Assembly: GCF_014229095.1 (NCBI RefSeq)
Contig: NZ_JAARZC010000001.1
Coordinates: forward strand, 1,240,001-1,304,000
Direction: 5' to 3'
Length of the DNA: 64,000 bases
Source: Listeria cossartiae subsp. cayugensis
GTDB lineage: Bacteria > Bacillota > Bacilli > Lactobacillales > Listeriaceae
Shown here in pieces: positions 18,200 to 28,869 of this stretch. Both the position numbers and the translations under genes were made by a program. The stretch's first letter is position 1; every line of letters starts with the position of its first letter. The notes under the pieces were generated by a model, which saw nothing but the letters and a program-made list of their open reading frames with translations, was not told the DNA's origin and ran no database searches.

Positions 18200-20122
18200 T
18201 CAATATTTGCTTACTTCTGCTACTACTTGTGCAATAAAGGAATCTAAATCCATTGTTTCTGAATCCTTAGAACCGTAACGACGAACGTTGACAGAACCTG
18301 CTTCTACTTCTTGATCTCCAAGTACTAGTGCATAAGGAATTTTCTTAGTTTGTGCTTCACGGATTTTATAACCTAATTTTTCATTGCGGTCATCTACTTC
18401 CGAGCGAAGTCCAGCGCGTTGCAATTTATCTTGTACACCTTTTGCATAATCTAAATGGGCATCTGCGTTGACTGGGATAAGTTCCATTTGTACTGGAGCT
18501 AACCAAGTTGGGAAAGCACCTTTATATTCTTCAATTAGATATGCGACAAAGCGTTCCATTGTTGATACAACGCCACGGTGAATAACGACTGGACGATGTT
18601 TTTCGCCATCTTCGCCGATATAAGTTAAGTCAAAGCGTTCAGGAAGTAAGAAGTCCAGTTGTACAGTGGAAAGTGTTTCTTCTTTTCCGATAGCAGTTTT
18701 TACTTGAACGTCTAGTTTAGGACCATAAAACGCTGCTTCACCTTCCGCTTCAAAGTAATCCATTTCCATTTCGTCCATGGCGGATTTAAGCATCGATTGC
18801 GCTTTTTCCCACATTGCATCATCGTCAAAATATTTTTCTGTATTTTTCGGATCACGATAGCTTAGACGGAAAGAATAATCTTTAATATCAAAGTCTTTAT
18901 ATACTTCTAAAATTAGCTCGACAACGCGTTTGAACTCATCTTTGATTTGGTCTGGACGAACAAATACGTGCGCGTCATTTAAAGTCATTCCACGAACACG
19001 TTGTAATCCTGAAAGTGCGCCACTCATTTCATAACGGTGCATCATGCCAAGTTCAGCAATACGGATTGGTAATTCACGGTAGCTATGGATGTCGTTTTTA
19101 TAAATCATCATGTGATGCGGACAGTTCATTGGACGTAAAACAAGCTCTTCGTTGTCCATTTTCATTGTTGGGAACATATCTTCATGGTAGTGATCCCAGT
19201 GACCGCTTGTTTTGTATAGTTCCACGTTCGCCATAATTGGAGTGTAAACGTGATTGTAACCAAGACGTTCTTCTTTATCCACAATGTAACGTTCGATAAC
19301 GCGGCGGATAGTCGCACCTTTTGGCAACCAAAGTGGTAAACCTTGACCAACTTCAATACTATTTGTAAATAAATCTAATTCTTTACCTAATTTACGATGG
19401 TCACGTTCTTTCGCTTCTTTTTGCATTTGGATAAATTCTTTTAAGCCGTTTTTATCGAAGAAAGCTGTTCCGTAAATACGTTGAAGCATTTTGTTATTGC
19501 TATCTCCGCGCCAGTATGCACCAGCCACGCTTAATAGTTTGAAGACTTGAATCTTACCAGTAGAAGGAACATGGACACCACGGCAAAGGTCGAAAAACTC
19601 ACCTTGAGTGTAAATTGTCACTGTTTCATCTTCTGGGATTGCTTCAATAAGTTCTAATTTATATTGATCACCAATTGCTTGGAAACGTTTAATCGCTTCT
19701 TCACGAGAAACAACTTCGCGCTCGATTGGCACATTTTCACGAACAATTTTTTGCATTTCTTTTTCGATTTCAACAAGCGACTCGTCACTAATAACTGCTT
19801 CTGTATCAATATCATAATAGAAACCAGATTCGATTGCTGGACCAACGCCAAATTTCACATCTGGATAAAGTCGTTTTAATGCTTGTGCCATTAAATGAGC
19901 TGTACTATGACGCAAAATACCAAGCGCATCTTCATGATCTGGAGTAACAATTTCAATTGCCCCGTCTTCGTGGATTGGAGTTACTAAATCAAGTAATTCT
20001 CCGTTTAATTTACCTGCTAATGCTTTCTTTTTTAGCCCTGGGCTGATGGAAGCAGCAATATCCGCTGTTGAAACGCCTGGCTCGAATTCTTTTACTGCAC
20101 CGTCTGGAAATGTGATTTTCAT
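18200..20122 (-). CDS. thrS: Threonyl-tRNA synthetase
   Basis: A 640-residue class II synthetase. Order of domains: TGS (1-60), the editing domain with [11 protein letters not shown] (about 72-82), the catalytic core with the zinc/motif 2 region [13 protein letters not shown] and [20 protein letters not shown], motif 3 [17 protein letters not shown], and the anticodon-binding domain from about 540. The editing domain removes Ser-tRNA-Thr. Length is normal. The gene is under T-box control. Confidence 0.98.
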   Translation of the reverse strand: MKITFPDGAVKEFEPGVSTADIAASISPGLKKKALAGKLNGELLDLVTPIHEDGAIEIVTPDHEDALGILRHSTAHLMAQALKRLYPDVKFGVGPAIESGFYYDIDTEAVISDESLVEIEKEMQKIVRENVPIEREVVSREEAIKRFQAIGDQYKLELIEAIPEDETVTIYTQGEFFDLCRGVHVPSTGKIQVFKLLSVAGAYWRGDSNNKMLQRIYGTAFFDKNGLKEFIQMQKEAKERDHRKLGKELDLFTNSIEVGQGLPLWLPKGATIRRVIERYIVDKEERLGYNHVYTPIMANVELYKTSGHWDHYHEDMFPTMKMDNEELVLRPMNCPHHMMIYKNDIHSYRELPIRIAELGMMHRYEMSGALSGLQRVRGMTLNDAHVFVRPDQIKDEFKRVVELILEVYKDFDIKDYSFRLSYRDPKNTEKYFDDDAMWEKAQSMLKSAMDEMEMDYFEAEGEAAFYGPKLDVQVKTAIGKEETLSTVQLDFLLPERFDLTYIGEDGEKHRPVVIHRGVVSTMERFVAYLIEEYKGAFPTWLAPVQMELIPVNADAHLDYAKGVQDKLQRAGLRSEVDDRNEKLGYKIREAQTKKIPYALVLGDQEVEAGSVNVRRYGSKDSETMDLDSFIAQVVAEVSKY

Positions 20123-20164
20123 ACTAATCTCTCCTTTTCTTTTTTTAAATGTGGTTAGGAGGGC

Positions 20165-20432
20165 AAAATAAAAAACCCATCCCTCCTGTTGTCAAGGGAC
20201 GAGTTTATGCTCGTGGTTCCACCCAAGATTCAGAAATAGTTAAACTTAACTACTTCACTCTTGTCGCCTGTAACGGAGCGATCCGTCTATTATTACTAGT
20301 AAAAAACGTTCCTAATAGAAGTTCCAAGGTGGTCCAAATTTAAGTTCCAATAGAAGGTTCCCAGCAAGCCCTTCCTCTCTAAAATTTTCCGTTAAATTGG
20401 TTGTCCTTTTCATCACTTTGTTTTATATTACT
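20165..20432 (-). promoter_or_regulatory. T-box riboswitch of thrS
   Basis: The minus strand contains the T-box core TGGGTGGAACCACG (20212-20225). A terminator follows, with stem ACTCGTCCCT/AGGGATGGGT and a T-run (about 20168-20205). Upstream, a stem I with AGAGAGGAAGGG and a GGACCACC segment offers ACC threonine codons as specifier candidates (about 20328-20333). Uncharged tRNA-Thr should favour readthrough. The element also covers the dnaI 3' end, as no other terminator precedes it. Confidence 0.92.
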
Positions 20433-20436
20433 TCAC

Positions 20437-20465
20437 ATTATAAGCCCGATTAAATATATTTGCAA
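20437..20465 (-). promoter_or_regulatory. SigA promoter of thrS
   Basis: Minus-strand -35 TTGCAA (20460-20465) and a perfect -10 TATAAT (20437-20442) are spaced by 17 bases, starting just eight bases after the dnaI stop codon. Confidence 0.8.
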
Positions 20466-20472
20466 GTACTTT

Positions 20473-21396
20473 TTAGAAACGGCGATTTTTACCTTCTAAG
20501 TTGACCTCTTTTGATAAATAGCGCACGCGTTCCATGATTCGGCGAGCTTTTAGTTTTTCTTCCATACCATTTTGAGCAAACATTAAATGATTTTCAAGTT
20601 GATCCATGTTGTAATTTGACGAGAAGAACGTTGGTAATTCCTCTTGCATCCGGAATTGTAAAATCGCACCAAGCACTTCATCCCGTGTCCAAGCAGTCAT
20701 TGATTCCGCCCCGATATCATCGAGCATCAGCACTTCTGTTTCTTTCGCAAATTGGATTTTTTCACCAACAGTATTGTCAGAAATAGATTGCTTCACTTCT
20801 CGCATAAACTCAGGTAAATAAACGAGTGTCGTTGAAACACCTTTTAAAGCAAGTTCTTTCGCAAGTGCGCCTAATAAGTATGATTTTCCGGTCCCGAAAC
20901 TACCATGAATAAATAATCCTTTCGCGCGTTCCCCATTTTTAGCAGGATAATTATCTAAAAATTGGTAAGCTTCCACCAGTGCCAACTGACGCGATTCCTC
21001 ATCGGTATAAAAGTCTGCTAAAGTCGCATCAACTACTTGTTTCGGCATATAAAGCGAACGGATTCTCCGCTCCACAGCACGGCGCTTCTCTTCTTCCATT
21101 TTCTCTTTCGTCGGATAATAGGTGACGGTGATGAATTCCCCATTAAGAACAAGTTTTGGAGCATAGCCTGGCATTATTGTTTCTTCTTGCTCGCTAAACT
21201 TTTTATGTTGCGTCATAAATTCATATAAATTAGATAGGTTTTGATTCACTAATTGCTCGGTGATCTCTTCTTTGTGCTCCTTGAAAAAGTCTTGAATTGG
21301 TTGATAATGGAGAACTTGCTGTTTTAACCCTTGGTATTCTTTTTCAAAGTCGCGTCCTTCAAAAAGCTGTCCTAATGTTCTTTCGATGTTATCCAT
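20473..21396 (-). CDS. dnaI: Primosomal helicase loader DnaI
   Basis: A 307-residue AAA+ ATPase that loads the replicative helicase DnaC onto DNA with DnaB and DnaD. Walker A is GSFGTGKS (165-172), Walker B is VLMLDDIGAESMT, and the arginine-finger region is FFSSNYNMDQLE. The ATG at 21396 follows AGGTAGGTG; a GTG at 21405 would add three residues. The protein contains no cysteine at all, so the N-terminal zinc site known in B. subtilis DnaI is absent. It lies nine bases after dnaB. Confidence 0.95.
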   Translation of the reverse strand: MDNIERTLGQLFEGRDFEKEYQGLKQQVLHYQPIQDFFKEHKEEITEQLVNQNLSNLYEFMTQHKKFSEQEETIMPGYAPKLVLNGEFITVTYYPTKEKMEEEKRRAVERRIRSLYMPKQVVDATLADFYTDEESRQLALVEAYQFLDNYPAKNGERAKGLFIHGSFGTGKSYLLGALAKELALKGVSTTLVYLPEFMREVKQSISDNTVGEKIQFAKETEVLMLDDIGAESMTAWTRDEVLGAILQFRMQEELPTFFSSNYNMDQLENHLMFAQNGMEEKLKARRIMERVRYLSKEVNLEGKNRRF

Positions 21397-21405
21397 ATTC
21401 TTCAC

Positions 21406-22791
21406 CTACCTTTTATTTAGTCGTTCTTTAATTTCACGAACTTGATCTTCGAGTGTTTGTTTTTCTTTGTCGGTCATTTTATTTTCTGCTGGAGCAACTT
21501 GTTCTTTATCAAACCAGTCCGGTAAAATTTCTTTTCGAGTTGATTTTTGATAATTTCGGTTGTAATTATTCGCTTTAGGTGTAGCTGGTTCTTCTTGGAG
21601 ACGTTTGTATTTTTCGTGCTCTTGCCAGGCGAGATCCATTGCTTCTTTGGCAGTTTTCACGTTTTTTCGTTTCCAGTGAGCTGCAATGGTCATCATATAA
21701 TTTTTGGAAAGTTTGCGGTCAAGGCGAAGTAATACGTACTCAATTAGTACATTCATTACAGGAACCGGTAAATTTTGCTGATTCATCACTTCTTCTACGA
21801 CGCGCAAATCCGTTTCAGCGGGCACTGCGCCATCTGAAATATCAACCAACAATTGAAATGGCGTAATGCTCTCTAAGTAAACTTGGAGCGCTTCCTCGTC
21901 ATTCAATGCTTCCTCTGGCTCTCGGCTGACCGGTGTTTCCTGCTTCATTTGTAGTTTTGGCGGTGCTCCATTTTCAATTGTGTATCCTTCGCGAACGATT
22001 TTCCGTAAATAAACAATGTCAATTTCGCCATTCGCATCAAGTGCACGGTACAAATAGCTTGGCATGTCTTTTTCGGAAACTTGGTAAATTCCGTGCAATT
22101 TTAAAATCGTTTGTCGTACTTCTTTTGTTATTTTTTCGCGGGCAATCATACCCGGAGACAGTAAACTTAAAAATAAATTAAAATCAAAACTAGCATCATC
22201 AAATTCAATTTCTTTTGCCTCAACTTTATCTACTAAAACTTGGTTGGATTCAGATGGAACAGCGCTACTCCCACCTTTAAATGGTTCAAAAACGTCTTGG
22301 AATGAACGAGTAATTTCGCTATATGTAGTGGTTTCGAACGTCTCATCTGCAAAAAAGCGACGCAAACGTTGAAACTGCGCATTGCCAATTTTGCTATATA
22401 AATAAATATTCAATAGACCATCTGAAAAAAACTTTTCTGGTGATAACGGTGGCAAGATTTCGTAAATATAAAAGCGTTGGTCGTTTTCGGTTTTCACATA
22501 ACTTTTTAGAAGGCCTAAACCTTCCAATTTTAGCCGTGCTTCGAATAACGCTTTTAAACTAATATCAAGCATATTTAAAAGTTGGACGTGCGAATGCGCT
22601 TCTGACCAAAGTCTGTTTTCTTCGACTTCTGTGAACAGTGTTTGGTATAAAGCAAGACATTCCGCCCCCATTAGCGGTTGATATAACATTGTAATTATTT
22701 TTCTGTCGGCGCCCGTCAAGATCCCACTTGCCTTCACTTGATAGCTGTCTACCGCTTGAAGTTCCATCCAAAATTCCGTCAATTTACTCAC
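21406..22791 (-). CDS. dnaB: Replication initiation and membrane attachment protein DnaB
   Basis: A 461-residue Firmicute DnaB (DnaB/DnaD superfamily), not the Gram-negative helicase. It has an N-terminal winged-helix region (about 1-110) and two DDBH2-type repeats around 190-265 and 305-400, including [21 protein letters not shown]. The charged, disordered tail follows. It recruits DnaI-helicase to oriC and restart sites. The start overlaps nrdR by four bases and dnaI follows closely. Confidence 0.94.
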   Translation of the reverse strand: MSKLTEFWMELQAVDSYQVKASGILTGADRKIITMLYQPLMGAECLALYQTLFTEVEENRLWSEAHSHVQLLNMLDISLKALFEARLKLEGLGLLKSYVKTENDQRFYIYEILPPLSPEKFFSDGLLNIYLYSKIGNAQFQRLRRFFADETFETTTYSEITRSFQDVFEPFKGGSSAVPSESNQVLVDKVEAKEIEFDDASFDFNLFLSLLSPGMIAREKITKEVRQTILKLHGIYQVSEKDMPSYLYRALDANGEIDIVYLRKIVREGYTIENGAPPKLQMKQETPVSREPEEALNDEEALQVYLESITPFQLLVDISDGAVPAETDLRVVEEVMNQQNLPVPVMNVLIEYVLLRLDRKLSKNYMMTIAAHWKRKNVKTAKEAMDLAWQEHEKYKRLQEEPATPKANNYNRNYQKSTRKEILPDWFDKEQVAPAENKMTDKEKQTLEDQVREIKERLNKR

Positions 22792-23252
22792 CTATCTTTA
22801 TTTTTTTCCATCAAATCTTTTAATTCTTCTACAAATACACTAATATCTTTAAACTGGCGATAAACCGAAGCAAAGCGCACGTAGGCAACTTCATCCAGAC
22901 TCGCTAATTTATTCATTACTTTTTCGCCAATCAAATCAGAAGCGATTTCACTGTCGCCGATGTTCCTTAGTTCGCGCTCCACTTCGTTGACAATTTCTTC
23001 AATTTGTTCCGCGCTAACTGGCCGTTTTTCACAGGCTCTGATTAAGCCGCGTCTTACTTTTTCACGAGCAAATTCTTCTCTTGCTCCGTCTTTTTTTACA
23101 ACTATTAAAGGACTCTCTTCTACCTTTTCAAAAGTGGTAAAACGAAATCCGCATTTTTCACATTCACGTCGTCTTCTGATGGAATTACCATCGTCGGCCG
23201 GTCTTGAGTCTACAACACGCGTGCCATTATATTTACAAGTAGGACATCTCAC
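22788..23252 (-). CDS. nrdR: Ribonucleotide reductase repressor NrdR
   Basis: A 154-residue regulator that senses dATP/ATP and represses nrd genes. The N-terminal zinc ribbon uses C3, C6, C31 and C34 (MRCPTC, CEKCGF). The ATP-cone follows at about 49-139 and starts [15 protein letters not shown]. It is normally found beside dnaB-dnaI in Firmicutes, linking dNTP supply with replication. The start overlaps nothing; the stop overlaps dnaB by four bases. Confidence 0.97.
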   Translation of the reverse strand: MRCPTCKYNGTRVVDSRPADDGNSIRRRRECEKCGFRFTTFEKVEESPLIVVKKDGAREEFAREKVRRGLIRACEKRPVSAEQIEEIVNEVERELRNIGDSEIASDLIGEKVMNKLASLDEVAYVRFASVYRQFKDISVFVEELKDLMEKNKDR

Positions 23253-23330
23253 AAAAAATCACTCCTATCCCTAGCATTTCTTTATCTGTTTATTTGTATG
23301 CCTCATTATACCATGTGAAACTAAGGGTGG

Positions 23331-23933
23331 CTATTTGTTCTTAACAAATCGTTCAATAAAAGTAAGAACTTGCTTTTGTGTCTTTTCAAGTGACGTATTA
23401 TTATCAATCACAAAATCCGCTTTTTTGGCCTTTTCGTCAATACTCATTTGGCTATTAATTCTTGCTAAAGCTTCTTCTTCGGTCAAATTATTTCGCTTCA
23501 TTAAGCGCTGTAACTCAGTTTCTTTAGTCGTCCAAACAACGACAATTTGATCAACCAACGATTCTAAATGACTTTCAAACAACAGCGGAATATCAAAAAA
23601 CACCACTTCCTCTCCCGCTTCAAAATAACGTTCTCGCTCCGCTAACATATAATCTTTCACACGAGGGTGCGTAATTCCATTTAACTTTTCGCGTTTTTCT
23701 TTATCATTAAAAATAATTTCTGCTAGTTTCGGGCGATTTAACGTGCCATCCGCTAACAAAATTTCAGCACCAAAGTAAGCAACAATTTCCGCCAGTCCAT
23801 CAGTACCTGGCTCCACGACTTTCCGAGCCGCCACGTCTGCATCAACTAGCGGAATACCAGCTTGCTGAATCATGTTACTCACAGTTGACTTCCCTGTTGC
23901 TACGCTTCCTGTTAACCCAATTGTTTTACCCAT
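23331..23933 (-). CDS. coaE: Dephospho-CoA kinase
   Basis: A 200-residue kinase for the last step of CoA synthesis, phosphorylating the ribose 3'-OH of dephospho-CoA. The P-loop is GSVATGKS (residues 8-15). DIPLLFESHL (about 113-122) is the CoA-domain signature. The ATG at 23933 matches family length; the longer in-frame start at 23990 would lie inside mutM. It sits 16 bases after mutM, in the polA operon. Confidence 0.96.
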   Translation of the reverse strand: MGKTIGLTGSVATGKSTVSNMIQQAGIPLVDADVAARKVVEPGTDGLAEIVAYFGAEILLADGTLNRPKLAEIIFNDKEKREKLNGITHPRVKDYMLAERERYFEAGEEVVFFDIPLLFESHLESLVDQIVVVWTTKETELQRLMKRNNLTEEEALARINSQMSIDEKAKKADFVIDNNTSLEKTQKQVLTFIERFVKNK

Positions 23934-23949
23934 GATTCCAGCTCGCTTT

Positions 23950-24771
23950 CTACTTTTGACAATTCGGGCAAAAATGCGTCCCGCGTCCATTCAATTTAAT
24001 TTTTTCGATTGGTGTCCCGCAAATAACGCACGATTCGCTCGTTTTTCCGTACACTTTTAGTTTATCTTGGTACTGGCCTAGTTTCCCTTGAGAGTTCACA
24101 TAAGTTCTAACCGTGGACCCACCAAGCGCAACTGCTTCGGTCATAATGCTTTTTGTCGCTTCAAAAATTCGTTTAATTTCTTTATTAGAAAGCGAATTCG
24201 CTGCTCTTTCAGGACGCACTTTTGCTACAAAACAAATTTCGTCCGCATAAATATTTCCCACTCCTGCAACTAATTTTTGATCAAGCAAAGCCGTTTTAAT
24301 AGCGCGGCTTGTCTTTTTTACACCTGTTGCAAAATCAGCTAAAGTAAATGCTTCCGTTAACGGCTCTGGGCCCAATTTTTTTATCGACCGTGTTTCCGCC
24401 TCGCCGTATTTACTAGTCACTTCCATCGTTCCGAATTTCCGCACATCTAAAAAGCGTAATTCCGTGTGGTCTTCAAAATGAAAAATAATATGGGTGTGCT
24501 TGCTGACTTCCTCATTCTCATCCATTAAGCGAAACTTACCTTCCATCCGCAAATGGGATAAAATCGTACAGTTAGTCAAATCAAATAGCAAAAATTTGCC
24601 ACGACGGCGCACGCCTTCTATTTCTTGCCCGACAAGCATATGAACAAATTCATCGGGCGGGGTTGCGACAATCATTTTTGGAACACGGACAATTACTTGG
24701 TCTATTTTTTTACCTGGGACTAGTTCTTGTAATGTTGCGCGGACATTTTCGACTTCCGGCATTTCTGGCAT
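23950..24771 (-). CDS. mutM: Formamidopyrimidine-DNA glycosylase
   Basis: A 273-residue bifunctional glycosylase/AP lyase removing 8-oxoguanine and FaPy lesions. The N-terminus MPEMPEVE gives the catalytic Pro and Glu after Met removal. The H2TH region includes KTALLDQKLVAGVGNIYADE (about 157-176). The zinc finger has four cysteines, CVICG and CPNC. GGGGAG precedes the ATG by seven bases. It lies directly between polA and coaE, as in Bacillus. Confidence 0.97.
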   Translation of the reverse strand: MPEMPEVENVRATLQELVPGKKIDQVIVRVPKMIVATPPDEFVHMLVGQEIEGVRRRGKFLLFDLTNCTILSHLRMEGKFRLMDENEEVSKHTHIIFHFEDHTELRFLDVRKFGTMEVTSKYGEAETRSIKKLGPEPLTEAFTLADFATGVKKTSRAIKTALLDQKLVAGVGNIYADEICFVAKVRPERAANSLSNKEIKRIFEATKSIMTEAVALGGSTVRTYVNSQGKLGQYQDKLKVYGKTSESCVICGTPIEKIKLNGRGTHFCPNCQK

Positions 24772-24794
24772 ATATAAACTCCCCGTTTCTCTAT

Positions 24795-27422
24795 TTATTT
24801 CGCGTCATACCATGTGTCACCAAATGCGCTATCTACTTTAAGCGGTACAGAAAGTTCTACAGCATTTTCCATCACATCTGGTACAATTTCTTCTAATTTA
24901 GCGATTTCGGCTTCCGGTGCTTCGAAAATCAATTCATCATGCACTTGAAGTAATAATTTTGCTTCTAATTTTTCAGATTTTAAGCGCTCGCTCATCAGAA
25001 TCATCGCTTTTTTGATAATATCTGCGGCACTACCTTGGATTGGCGTGTTCATCGCTGTTCTTTCCGCAAATCCGCGAACGTTGAAATTACGACTCACAAT
25101 CTCCGGAATATAACGACGACGATGTAAAATGGTCTCCACGTAGCCTTTTTCTTTCGCAAAACGAACAATATCTTGCATATATTCTTTCACGGCAGGATAG
25201 CTCACAAAATAGCGGTCAATAAAGTCTTTTGCTTCTTTTCGCGTAATACCCAGATTTTGAGATAGACCGTAATCACTAATCCCATAAACGATACCGAAGT
25301 TTACCGCTTTTGCTTGACGGCGCATTAAGGAATCTACTTCATCTTGCTCGACATGAAAAACATCCATTGCTGTTTTCGTATGAATATCATAATCGTGTTT
25401 AAAGGCGTAAATTAAATTTTCATCTTCCGAAATATGCGCTAAGACGCGTAACTCTACTTGCGAATAATCGGCAGAAAACATTTTCCAGCCCGGTTTACTT
25501 GGTACAAACACTTGTCTGATTTTACGCCCTTCTTCTAAGCGAATTGGGATGTTTTGCAAGTTTGGATCGACCGAACTTAAACGTCCTGTTTGGGTTAGCG
25601 TTTGATTAAAACGTGTATGGACTTTATGCGTTTCTTTGTCTGTAACTTTAAGCAGCCCTTCGATATAGGTGGACTGAATTTTACCAAGTTGGCGATATAG
25701 CAAAATTTCATCAATAATATCATGCTGTCCTGATAGGCTTTCTAGCACGTCGGCAGCTGTTGAATAACCTGTTTTTGTTTTCTTCACTGGTGGAAGCCCC
25801 AGTTTTTCAAATAAAATTACACCTAATTGCTTCGGTGAATTGATGTTGAATTCTTCGCCTGCTAGCGAGTGAATGGATTCTTCTAACGTTTTCAGTCTGC
25901 CAGCTAGTTCTACTTTCATATTTTCAAGACGCTCTGTATCAACGCTGACTCCTTGCATTTCCATTTGCGCTAAAACAAATGTTAAAGGTAGCTCTAAATC
26001 TTCCATCAAAGCTAATTGTTCATTTTCCTCTAAATCATCGACAAGCCTTTTTTCTAAGTCAGCAATTGCTACTGCTTTTCTGGAAAGATGTGCCGCGACA
26101 ATACTTTCTTCTGGCGTGCTCCGTTTTGCTCCTTTTCCGTACACTGCTTCGTCTGTTTCTACCTCTGTGTAATCATGACGTACTGCTACACTTGTAAAAT
26201 CATCAATCGAATCGGACGGGTTTAGTAAATAGGAAGCTAACATGATATCAAATGTGATGCCTGAAATAGCAAGACCAATACGATTCATTGCTACCATTGT
26301 TTTCTTCGCATCGTACACTACTTTTGTTTGGTCACTTTCAACCCATTCGCGGAAAGCGGTGCTATTTTCGGCTGTTTCTTTCGTAAAGAAATACGTTCCT
26401 TGGCTAGAATGAATAGTTAAACCAATGAAATTCGCCGTATGGTAGTTATCATTTTCTAACTCCACGTAAAGCGCAGTTTTCCCACCAAAATGTTTCTCTT
26501 TTAATTCCGTTACTATTTCAAAAGACAATTCTTTTAATTCTTTCGCTTCTTCTGGCGTGTCGCCTTCGATGTTTTTCAACAATGTCGTAAAGTTCATTTC
26601 TTTTAAAAGTGGAATTACTTTTTCTGTTTGATAGCCGTCGTATTTTGTGCTTTCAACCGTGCATTCAATTGGTGAATCGACATTGATTGTTGCTAGTTCT
26701 TTACTCAAAATGGCTAATTCTTTGTTTTCTAGTACTTTTTCTTTTAGTTTTTTACCGGAAATTTCCTCGGCATGGTCTAATACGCTTTCTACGGTTCCGC
26801 CAAATTCATGCAACAGTTTTAAGGCAGTTTTTTCACCTACACCTGGGATACCTGGGATATTGTCTGATGAATCGCCCATTAAACCTTTCATATCAATGAT
26901 TTGTGCAGGAGTTAGATCATATTTTTCTTTTAGTGTTTCTGGCGTATTTGTTTCCATGTCCGCTATACCTTTTTTCGTAATATAGACCGTTGTTTTTTCA
27001 GAAGCTAATTGTGTTAAATCACGGTCTCCAGTAATGATTGCCACTTCCATCCCGTCTGCTTCTGCTTTTTTCGTTAACGTTCCGATAATATCGTCTGCCT
27101 CATAGTTGGCAAGTTCATATTGCGGGATATCGTAAGCAGTTAAAAGCTCTCGGATGAATGGAAATTGCTCGGATAATTCACTTGGCGTTTTTTGACGTCC
27201 GCCTTTGTAGCCTTTAAAAGTCGTATGGCGAAAAGTCGTTTTCCCCGCATCAAAAGCAACGAGTACATGGCTAGGCTTTTCTTTCTCCAATACATTCATC
27301 AGCATCATCGCGAATCCATACACCGCATTTGTATAGACACCTTTATCGTTATTTAAAAGCGGTAGCGCATAAAACGCGCGGTTCGCAATACTATTTCCAT
27401 CAATTAATACTAATTTATTCAC
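24795..27422 (-). CDS. polA: DNA polymerase I
   Basis: An 875-residue Pol I with a 5'-3' exonuclease domain (1-290, with DGNSIANRAFYA and GLMGDSSDNIPGIPGVGEKTA), a middle 3'-5' exonuclease-like domain (about 300-460) and the polymerase domain. The latter has motif A FSADYSQVELRVLAH, the O-helix RRQAKAVNFGIVYG and motif C LLQVHDELIFE. In Bacillus-type Pol I the middle domain lacks proofreading residues, and I see no clear DxE motif here. The GTG at 27422 is chosen for its GAGGAGG; an in-frame upstream start would add ten residues. Confidence 0.97.
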   Translation of the reverse strand: MNKLVLIDGNSIANRAFYALPLLNNDKGVYTNAVYGFAMMLMNVLEKEKPSHVLVAFDAGKTTFRHTTFKGYKGGRQKTPSELSEQFPFIRELLTAYDIPQYELANYEADDIIGTLTKKAEADGMEVAIITGDRDLTQLASEKTTVYITKKGIADMETNTPETLKEKYDLTPAQIIDMKGLMGDSSDNIPGIPGVGEKTALKLLHEFGGTVESVLDHAEEISGKKLKEKVLENKELAILSKELATINVDSPIECTVESTKYDGYQTEKVIPLLKEMNFTTLLKNIEGDTPEEAKELKELSFEIVTELKEKHFGGKTALYVELENDNYHTANFIGLTIHSSQGTYFFTKETAENSTAFREWVESDQTKVVYDAKKTMVAMNRIGLAISGITFDIMLASYLLNPSDSIDDFTSVAVRHDYTEVETDEAVYGKGAKRSTPEESIVAAHLSRKAVAIADLEKRLVDDLEENEQLALMEDLELPLTFVLAQMEMQGVSVDTERLENMKVELAGRLKTLEESIHSLAGEEFNINSPKQLGVILFEKLGLPPVKKTKTGYSTAADVLESLSGQHDIIDEILLYRQLGKIQSTYIEGLLKVTDKETHKVHTRFNQTLTQTGRLSSVDPNLQNIPIRLEEGRKIRQVFVPSKPGWKMFSADYSQVELRVLAHISEDENLIYAFKHDYDIHTKTAMDVFHVEQDEVDSLMRRQAKAVNFGIVYGISDYGLSQNLGITRKEAKDFIDRYFVSYPAVKEYMQDIVRFAKEKGYVETILHRRRYIPEIVSRNFNVRGFAERTAMNTPIQGSAADIIKKAMILMSERLKSEKLEAKLLLQVHDELIFEAPEAEIAKLEEIVPDVMENAVELSVPLKVDSAFGDTWYDAK

Positions 27423-27460
27423 AGGGATATCCTCCTCGATATTATCATTCACTTGTGTCT

Positions 27461-27469
27461 ATTTTACCA
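27461..27469 (-). promoter_or_regulatory. Extended -10 promoter of the polA operon
   Basis: The minus strand reads TGGTAAAAT, an extended -10, in the short gap between the citC terminator and the polA GTG. No strong -35 is present. Confidence 0.45.
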
Positions 27470-27478
27470 TAGGAACAT

Positions 27479-27522
27479 AAAAACAAACCACTTATCCGAA
27501 TGGGATTAAATGGTTTGTTTTA
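27479..27522 (-). terminator. Intrinsic terminator of citZ-citC
   Basis: AAACAAACCA pairs with TGGTTTGTTT around a 20-base loop and is followed by further T on the minus strand. It separates citC from polA. Confidence 0.65.
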
Positions 27523-27587
27523 AATACGTACAATTATCACACGAAAAAGAAATACGAACTAGTTTCATAACTCGAAACCGAACAAAA

Positions 27588-28850
27588 TTAGAAGTTTTTA
27601 ATTAATTCATCCGCAAATTCCGAACATTTAACTTCTGTCGCGCCATCCATTAATCGAGCAAAATCATAAGTTACTGTTTTTGCAGCGATTGTTTTTTCCA
27701 TCGAGCTATTAATTAATGCAGCTGCTTCACCCCAACCAATGTGTTCAAGTAAAAGCGTTCCGGATAAAATAACAGAGGATGGGTTTACTTTATCAAGGCC
27801 TGCGTATTTCGGTGCCGTACCATGTGTTGCTTCGAAAATTGCGTGGCCAGTTAAGTAGTTAATGTTCGCTCCTGGAGCAATACCGATTCCACCTACTTGA
27901 GCTGCAAGGGCATCAGAAATGTAATCTCCATTTAAGTTCATCGTAGCAACGACATCAAACTCTGCCGGACGCGTTAAGATTTGTTGTAAGAAAATATCTG
28001 CAATCGAATCTTTTACTAAAATTTTACCAGCAGCAAGTGCTTCGCTTTGTTTCGCATCAGCAGCTTCTGTACCTTCCGCTTCTTTAATGCGATCATACTC
28101 ATTCCAAGTAAATACTTTATCACCATATTCGCGTTCACATAAGTCATAGCCCCAATTTTTGAAAGCTCCTTCTGTGAATTTCATGATGTTTCCTTTGTGT
28201 ACGAGTGTTAATGACTTACGACCTTCTTTGATTGCATATTCAATCGCAGAACGCACTAAACGCTCGGTTCCTTCTTTCGAAATCGGCTTAATACCAATAC
28301 CAGAAGTTTCCGGGAAACGAATCTTATCCACACCAAACTCAGATTTTAAGAAGGCAATCAATTTTTTCGATTCTTCGCTACCTTCTTTAAATTCGATTCC
28401 TGCGTAAATATCTTCTGTATTCTCACGGAAAATAACCATATCTGTGTCTTCAGGACGTTTTACTGGAGACGGGACACCTTTAAAGTAACGAACCGGACGT
28501 AAACATACATATAAATCTAATTCTTGACGCAAGGCAACGTTTAATGAACGAATACCTCCGCCAATTGGTGTTGTAAGCGGGCCTTTGATAGCAATTAAAT
28601 ACTCATCAATCGTGTCTAAAGTTGCTTGTGGAAGCCATTCGCCTGTTTGTTTGAATGCTTTTTCACCAGCTAATACTTCTTTCCACGCGATTTCTTTTTC
28701 GCCATTATATGCTTTTTTTACTGCCGCATCTAAAACACGTTTTGCAGCTGCCCAGATATCTGGACCAGTTCCGTCCCCTTCAATAAAAGGGATAACTGGG
28801 TTGTTTGGCGTTTTTAGTACACCGTTTTCTACTTGAATTTTTTGACTCAT
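27588..28850 (-). CDS. citC: Isocitrate dehydrogenase (NADP)
   Basis: A 420-residue NADP-type isocitrate dehydrogenase that makes 2-oxoglutarate. Substrate loop residues occur in [25 protein letters not shown] (about 105-130) and [13 protein letters not shown]; the metal/cofactor region is [19 protein letters not shown] and [21 protein letters not shown]. The ATG at 28850 follows GGAGGAGG; a longer in-frame start at 28886 would overlap citZ. It is coupled to citZ (19-base gap). mdh, which follows icd in Bacillus, is absent. Confidence 0.97.
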   Translation of the reverse strand: MSQKIQVENGVLKTPNNPVIPFIEGDGTGPDIWAAAKRVLDAAVKKAYNGEKEIAWKEVLAGEKAFKQTGEWLPQATLDTIDEYLIAIKGPLTTPIGGGIRSLNVALRQELDLYVCLRPVRYFKGVPSPVKRPEDTDMVIFRENTEDIYAGIEFKEGSEESKKLIAFLKSEFGVDKIRFPETSGIGIKPISKEGTERLVRSAIEYAIKEGRKSLTLVHKGNIMKFTEGAFKNWGYDLCEREYGDKVFTWNEYDRIKEAEGTEAADAKQSEALAAGKILVKDSIADIFLQQILTRPAEFDVVATMNLNGDYISDALAAQVGGIGIAPGANINYLTGHAIFEATHGTAPKYAGLDKVNPSSVILSGTLLLEHIGWGEAAALINSSMEKTIAAKTVTYDFARLMDGATEVKCSEFADELIKNF

Positions 28851-28869
28851 AAAGTTTGTTCCTCCTCCA

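Noticed and set aside
20149-20343. Plus-strand ORF inside the thrS leader
   Set aside because: It is antisense to the T-box, whose conserved core explains the sequence.
25873-26197. Two overlapping plus-strand ORFs within polA
   Set aside because: Serine/leucine-rich shadow translations typical of antisense frames in AT-rich genes.
26647-26985. 112-residue plus-strand ORF within polA
   Set aside because: Fully antisense to conserved polA exonuclease-domain codons, with no ribosome site or known domain.
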